Shown in pieces: positions 60,785-64,000 of a stretch of DNA of 64,000 nucleotides. The position numbers and the translations under genes were made by a program. Position 1 is the stretch's first letter. Each line of letters begins with the position of its first letter. The stretch is from contig NZ_LT576451.1 of assembly GCF_900086645.1 (NCBI RefSeq), positions 2,232,001 through 2,296,000 on the forward strand, read 5' to 3'. Source of the stretch: Curtobacterium sp. 9128 (GTDB taxonomy: Bacteria > Actinomycetota > Actinomycetes > Actinomycetales > Microbacteriaceae). The notes under the pieces were generated by a model, which saw nothing but the letters and a program-made list of their open reading frames with translations, searched no databases and was not told where the DNA came from.

Positions 60785-61123
60785 ATGGAGATCGTCGTAC
60801 ACGAGGCGCAGGCGGACGCGGCGGTCCTGGAGTGCAAGGGGCGACTCAACATGGTCTCGGCCCCCGCGTTCCGGGAGACCGTTGCCAAGGTGGTCGGGGA
60901 CGGTCGGCACCGTGTGGTGGTCGAGCTCTCCGCCGTGGACTTCATGGACTCGTCCGGACTCGGCGCCCTGGTCGGATGCCTGAAGACCGCGCGGCAGGCG
61001 GGCGGGGACCTGCGGATCGCGGCGCCGTCCGACCAGGTCTCGATGGTGCTGAAGCTCTCGAACATCGACAAGATCCTGCGGACGTACCCGGACGGGGACG
61101 CCGCGGTGTCCAACTGGGGATGA
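60785..61123 (+). CDS. Anti-sigma factor antagonist (STAS, RsbV-like)
   Basis: A 112-residue STAS-domain protein. The phosphorylatable Ser lies in VDFMDSSGLGALVGCLKTA, the standard SpoIIAA/RsbV site. A short C-terminal tail follows. It is coupled by a 4-bp overlap (ATGA) to the kinase gene. When dephosphorylated such proteins bind the kinase and free a sigma factor. AGGAGG precedes the start by about 10 nt. Confidence 0.92.
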   Translation: MEIVVHEAQADAAVLECKGRLNMVSAPAFRETVAKVVGDGRHRVVVELSAVDFMDSSGLGALVGCLKTARQAGGDLRIAAPSDQVSMVLKLSNIDKILRTYPDGDAAVSNWG

Positions 61124-61548
61124 GCGGGCCCGCCGTGGGCGAGCACCGCCTCGAGTTCGCGTCCCCGCCGGACGACGTGAACGCGGTCCACGACTTCCTC
61201 GCGGAGGTGTGGGGCACCGAGCCGTCGGTCGGTGCCGAAGACCGCATGGCATTCGAGCTGGCGCTCGTCGAACTCGCGTCCAACGTCGTCGAGCACGCGG
61301 GTGGCGGCCACCGGGTCGCGTGCTCGCTGGCCCTCGCGGTCACCGGTGACGGCCTGGAGGCACGGCTCACCGACGACGGTCGGCCTGCGTCCGTCGACCC
61401 TGCGGCCGCCGTGCTGCCGGACGGGTCCGCGGAGAGCGGTCGCGGTCTGGCGCTGGTCGGCATGGTCGTCGACGAGCTGCGGTACGAACGCGAGGGCGAC
61501 CGCAACCGTTGGACAGTACGCCGCGGCCGGTCCTCCGGCACCGCCTGA
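61120..61548 (+). CDS. Anti-sigma factor / serine kinase (RsbW-like HATPase)
   Basis: A 142-residue GHKL ATPase. The N-box is ELALVELASNVVEHAG, the G1 box LTDDGRPASVD, and the G2-like region GRGLALVGMVVDEL. It phosphorylates the STAS partner and sequesters a sigma factor. No sigma factor gene lies in the window, so the target is encoded elsewhere. The longer upstream frame lies across the exporter gene and is rejected. Confidence 0.92.
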   Translation: MSGPAVGEHRLEFASPPDDVNAVHDFLAEVWGTEPSVGAEDRMAFELALVELASNVVEHAGGGHRVACSLALAVTGDGLEARLTDDGRPASVDPAAAVLPDGSAESGRGLALVGMVVDELRYEREGDRNRWTVRRGRSSGTA

Positions 61549-61638
61549 CTGTCCAGAACGCGCACTGCGTGAGCCGGAACCCGCAAGGCTCCGACGGCGA
61601 TTCCGTCGGGGTCACCGGCGCGTGTCACGATCCGGTCG

Positions 61639-62598
61639 ATGACAGTCGAGTCCGACCCCAGGATGAGCTTCGAGACGTCTGGTGACGACCTCGGCGCGGC
61701 GCTCCGCATGTACGAGGACGCGTACGAGGGCACCGATTTCGTCGCGCAGTACACGGAGCGCGACTTCTCGTACCGGTTCCGCGTGGTCGGAGACGACACG
61801 ATGTCCTTCCGGTCCAGTCGCTTCGACGCCCGGGTGTCCGGCGAGGTCGAGGTGCGTGACGAGTACGTCGTGATGTGGACGGCCGAGGGCGGCGGTCAGG
61901 TCGACATCGGCCGCGACGAGGTGACACTCGTCCCGGGGACGCCGATGATGTTCCCGACCGGACGCCCGTACGTCTTCGACCTCGCCGACATCCGGCAGAG
62001 CCTGGTGCAGTTCGAGCGCAGCTACCTGGAGGGCGTCGCGGCGGAGTTCCACGGCGCGCAGCCGGGGCCGCTCGTGTTCGACCACGCCGCCGCCCTCGAA
62101 GCCGATGACGTGCGGGTGTGGAACCGGCAGGTCCAGGCCGCCGCCGCGACGGTGCTCGGCAGCGCACCGGTCTCGCCGCTCGTGCTGGCGGAGACCGCCC
62201 GCGAGACCGCGACGACGCTGCTCCGCACCTTCCCGCACCAGCTGCTCACGCCGGACGTCCCGCTGCCGCAGGGCGCGACCGGCAGGGTCCGCGGGGCGGT
62301 GGAGTACATGCACGCCTTCGCACACACGCCGATCTCGACGACCGACGTCGCGGAACACGTCGGCCTGAGCGTCCGCGGTCTGCAGCAGGCCTTCCAGCGG
62401 CAGATCGGCACGGCCCCGAACGCCATGCTCCGCGGGATCCGACTGGACCGCATCCGGGAGGAGCTCCGCCGGGGATCGCCGGGGGAGCTGACGGTCGCGT
62501 CGGTGGCGGTGAAGTGGGGGTTCGCACACCTCGGGCGGTTCTCGGCTGCGTACGCCTCGCGCTTCGGCGAGTACCCGCGGGACACGCTGCAGGCCTGA
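61639..62598 (+). CDS. AraC-family transcriptional regulator
   Basis: A 319-residue regulator. The N-terminal half is a cupin-like sensor domain (WTAEGGGQVDIGRDEVTLVP). The C-terminal half has two helix-turn-helices: ISTTDVAEHVGLSVRGLQQA and LTVASVAVKWGFAHLGRFSA, ending YASRFGEYPRDTLQA. The effector is unknown. It stands alone with no obvious divergent target, so autoregulation or remote targets are likely. Confidence 0.92.
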   Translation: MTVESDPRMSFETSGDDLGAALRMYEDAYEGTDFVAQYTERDFSYRFRVVGDDTMSFRSSRFDARVSGEVEVRDEYVVMWTAEGGGQVDIGRDEVTLVPGTPMMFPTGRPYVFDLADIRQSLVQFERSYLEGVAAEFHGAQPGPLVFDHAAALEADDVRVWNRQVQAAAATVLGSAPVSPLVLAETARETATTLLRTFPHQLLTPDVPLPQGATGRVRGAVEYMHAFAHTPISTTDVAEHVGLSVRGLQQAFQRQIGTAPNAMLRGIRLDRIREELRRGSPGELTVASVAVKWGFAHLGRFSAAYASRFGEYPRDTLQA

Positions 62599-62633
62599 TC
62601 GGCCGCGGCGGACGATCCCCGTACGCTGCAGGA

Positions 62634-63179
62634 GTGAGCCGACCTCGACCCTGGGTGATCGTCCCCGGCATCTGGAACTCCGACGCCGAGCACTGGCAGT
62701 CGCACTGGCAGGAGTCCCGCGGAGCGGACGCCGTGCGGATCGCGCCGACGTCCTGGTCCGAGCCGGATCCCGACGACTGGTCGGCCGCGATCGACCGTGC
62801 GGTGGCGGCCTGTGACGAACCGCCCGTGCTCGTGGCGCACAGCCTCGGCGTGCTGGCGGTGGCGGCGTGGCTCGCGGAGCACGACGACGGCCGCGTCGCG
62901 GGCGCCTTCCTCGTGGCGCCGCCGGACCCGGATGCTCCCGGCTTCCCCGCCGCCGCGGCCGGCTTCACGGTGCCGACGCAGGGCGTGCGGACGCCGACCG
63001 TCCTCGTGGTGAGCGACGACGACCCTTACTGCACCGCTGATCGTGCGCTCGGGATCGCTTCGACGCTCGGCGCGGGGGTGCAGCGGATCGGCGCCTCCGG
63101 GCACGTCAACGTGGCGAGCGGCGTGGGGGACTGGGACGCCGGGCGCACCTTGCTCGAGGACTTCGCCGCGGCTCTGTAG
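62634..63179 (+). CDS. RBBP9/YdeN-family alpha/beta hydrolase
   Basis: A 181-residue serine hydrolase. The head PGIWNSDAEHWQSHWQ is typical of the RBBP9/YdeN family, the nucleophile is in LVAHSLGVLAVA, the Asp region is SDDDPYC and the His is in ASGHVNVASG. TACGCT lies 6 nt before GTG 62634, so translation is probably leaderless. A longer upstream frame is antisense to nothing but overlaps the AraC gene and is rejected. Substrate unknown. Confidence 0.88.
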   Translation: MSRPRPWVIVPGIWNSDAEHWQSHWQESRGADAVRIAPTSWSEPDPDDWSAAIDRAVAACDEPPVLVAHSLGVLAVAAWLAEHDDGRVAGAFLVAPPDPDAPGFPAAAAGFTVPTQGVRTPTVLVVSDDDPYCTADRALGIASTLGAGVQRIGASGHVNVASGVGDWDAGRTLLEDFAAAL

Positions 63180-63308
63180 GACCGGTCGCAGCCGCGCGGT
63201 GCCCGCCCGGACGACACGCCGTTCACGTTCGGGGCGATATGGCACGCGATGCCGCGACACTCCGCGGATGTCCGACGGGATCGAGCGCGCGATATTCATA
63301 CTTCCCTC

Positions 63309-64000
63309 ATGGAAACGCAGTCCGGTGCACGCACCCCCCTCGTCGACCCCTTCGGTCGCGAGCTCGAGGAGTGGCTCCGTGACGCACCGGCGACCCGGTC
63401 ACCGTACGTGTCGGACCTCGTGGTCCCACCCGTCACGGGCCCGGTGCAGCGACCGGACGCCACCACGGACGCCGCACCCGAGCGCGACCACGCCACCGAG
63501 GAGCCGTCGTCGGCACCCTCGGACGACACGGCGTTCCGTCGCCCCCGCGACCGTGGGCGTCACGCCTCGGTCTGCGCGCCGTCCTTCCCCGAACCCCCGG
63601 AGCGGCTCGCGCTCCGCATCGACGAGCTCGAGGTCGAGGTGTCCGCGCAGAGCGGCCGTCCGGTGATCGAGCGCATCGTGATCCTCGAGGACGAGGTCCG
63701 CCGTCGCGACGAGGACCTCGCGCGCCTGTCCGCCTGGGAAGCCGTCGTCGCCGATCTCGCGGACCCCGAGGTCGACGCCGCTCGTGCGTACGCGCGCTCG
63801 GTCTTCGCCGACCTGCTCGCCGACGCCGCCGACGAGAACGACCGCCGGGACCGTGCCGCCGCCCGCCGTGCAGCGGCCACGGGCGCGGTCGCAGTCGTGA
63901 CCGCAGGCTCGGTCGCCGTGGTGACGACGCCGACCGCGGCGCCGGCCCTGGTCGAGCCAGCAGCCGCGCCCGTCACCGCGGACCGGGTCGACGACCTGGA
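63309..64000 (+). CDS. Unidentified protein, N-terminal 230 residues (cut by window end)
   Basis: The frame is open from ATG 63309 to the last base. CATACT lies 6 nt upstream (leaderless). The visible part begins METQSGARTPLVDPFGRELE, has a Pro/Thr/Asp-rich linker, then a long helical, coiled-coil-like region (RIDELEVEVSAQ, VILEDEVRRRDEDLARL) and then an Ala/Val hydrophobic stretch (TGAVAVVTAGSVAVVTTPTA) that may be a membrane segment. No family is recognised. Confidence 0.7.
   Translation, partial: METQSGARTPLVDPFGRELEEWLRDAPATRSPYVSDLVVPPVTGPVQRPDATTDAAPERDHATEEPSSAPSDDTAFRRPRDRGRHASVCAPSFPEPPERLALRIDELEVEVSAQSGRPVIERIVILEDEVRRRDEDLARLSAWEAVVADLADPEVDAARAYARSVFADLLADAADENDRRDRAAARRAAATGAVAVVTAGSVAVVTTPTAAPALVEPAAAPVTADRVDDL

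Overview
The window is very GC-rich with strong third-position GC bias. It looks like a chromosomal piece of a high-GC actinobacterium. The gene content (Sec/Tat lipoproteins, ROK-controlled sugar ABC operon without its own ATPase, DtxR/IdeR-type iron box, DUF4287 and Rho-N small proteins, many leaderless starts) fits the Microbacteriaceae, with Curtobacterium or a close relative as my best guess. The genus is inference from style, not from a marker gene.

Layout: 1-4.4 kb is an accessory tail: the 3' part of an RHS/YD-repeat protein, a small overlapping membrane protein, a strong terminator, then broken gene pieces in visibly lower-GC DNA. It ends at what looks like the 3' part of a tRNA (about 4387-4435), a plausible element boundary. 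From 4.4 to 16.5 kb there is ordinary metabolism: acyl-CoA ligase, SDRs, a YeeZ-like epimerase, an aldo/keto reductase, two TetR-type regulators each divergent from its likely target (a CocE-type hydrolase; an MFS exporter) with palindromic operators visible, and a PHP-type phosphatase. From 16.5 to 24.7 kb lies a mannoside-type sugar operon (two permeases, Tat lipoprotein, two Gfo/Idh/MocA oxidoreductases, GH125 alpha-mannosidase) facing a ROK repressor that carries an unusual five-copy tandem repeat in its linker. 24.7-29.4 kb is mixed housekeeping (HD phosphohydrolase, SDR, DUF1684, histidine phosphatase, MgtC).

29.5-47.9 kb is the most remarkable section: an acyl-CoA-dehydrogenase-type flavoprotein, six luciferase-like (LLM) flavin monooxygenases (one truncated), an AhpD-like protein, a complete peptide/nickel-type ABC importer, and on the opposite strand a polar-amino-acid ABC importer whose permease is fused to a GNAT acetyltransferase. 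Eight genes from 33.7 to 43.6 kb are joined by seven consecutive 4-bp start/stop overlaps. By analogy with the Bacillus yxe/ytm operons this is best read as an import, N-acetylation and oxidative cleavage system for organosulfur or S-substituted cysteine-like compounds. The substrate is inference. Two related ~140-bp palindrome elements lie at 33.0 and 44.4 kb, and a three-unit tandem repeat of ~218 bp lies at 43.6-44.3 kb.

47.9-64 kb holds an acetylxylan-esterase-type hydrolase, CsoR with its own operator, two convergent zinc-binding nuclease-like genes, an MFS exporter, an iron-regulated divergent pair (siderophore-interacting reductase / heme oxygenase plus DUF2470), a BCCT transporter, PEP carboxylase, a Bcr/CflA exporter, an anti-sigma antagonist/kinase pair, an AraC regulator, a small hydrolase, and the start of an unidentified gene cut by the window end.

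Two genome-wide habits show up repeatedly: a dispersed hairpin family built on GGACGGGAGGC / GCCTCCCGTCC, used as intergenic terminators and also found inside coding sequences, and a TANNNT box 6-7 nt upstream of ATG/GTG, indicating many leaderless mRNAs.
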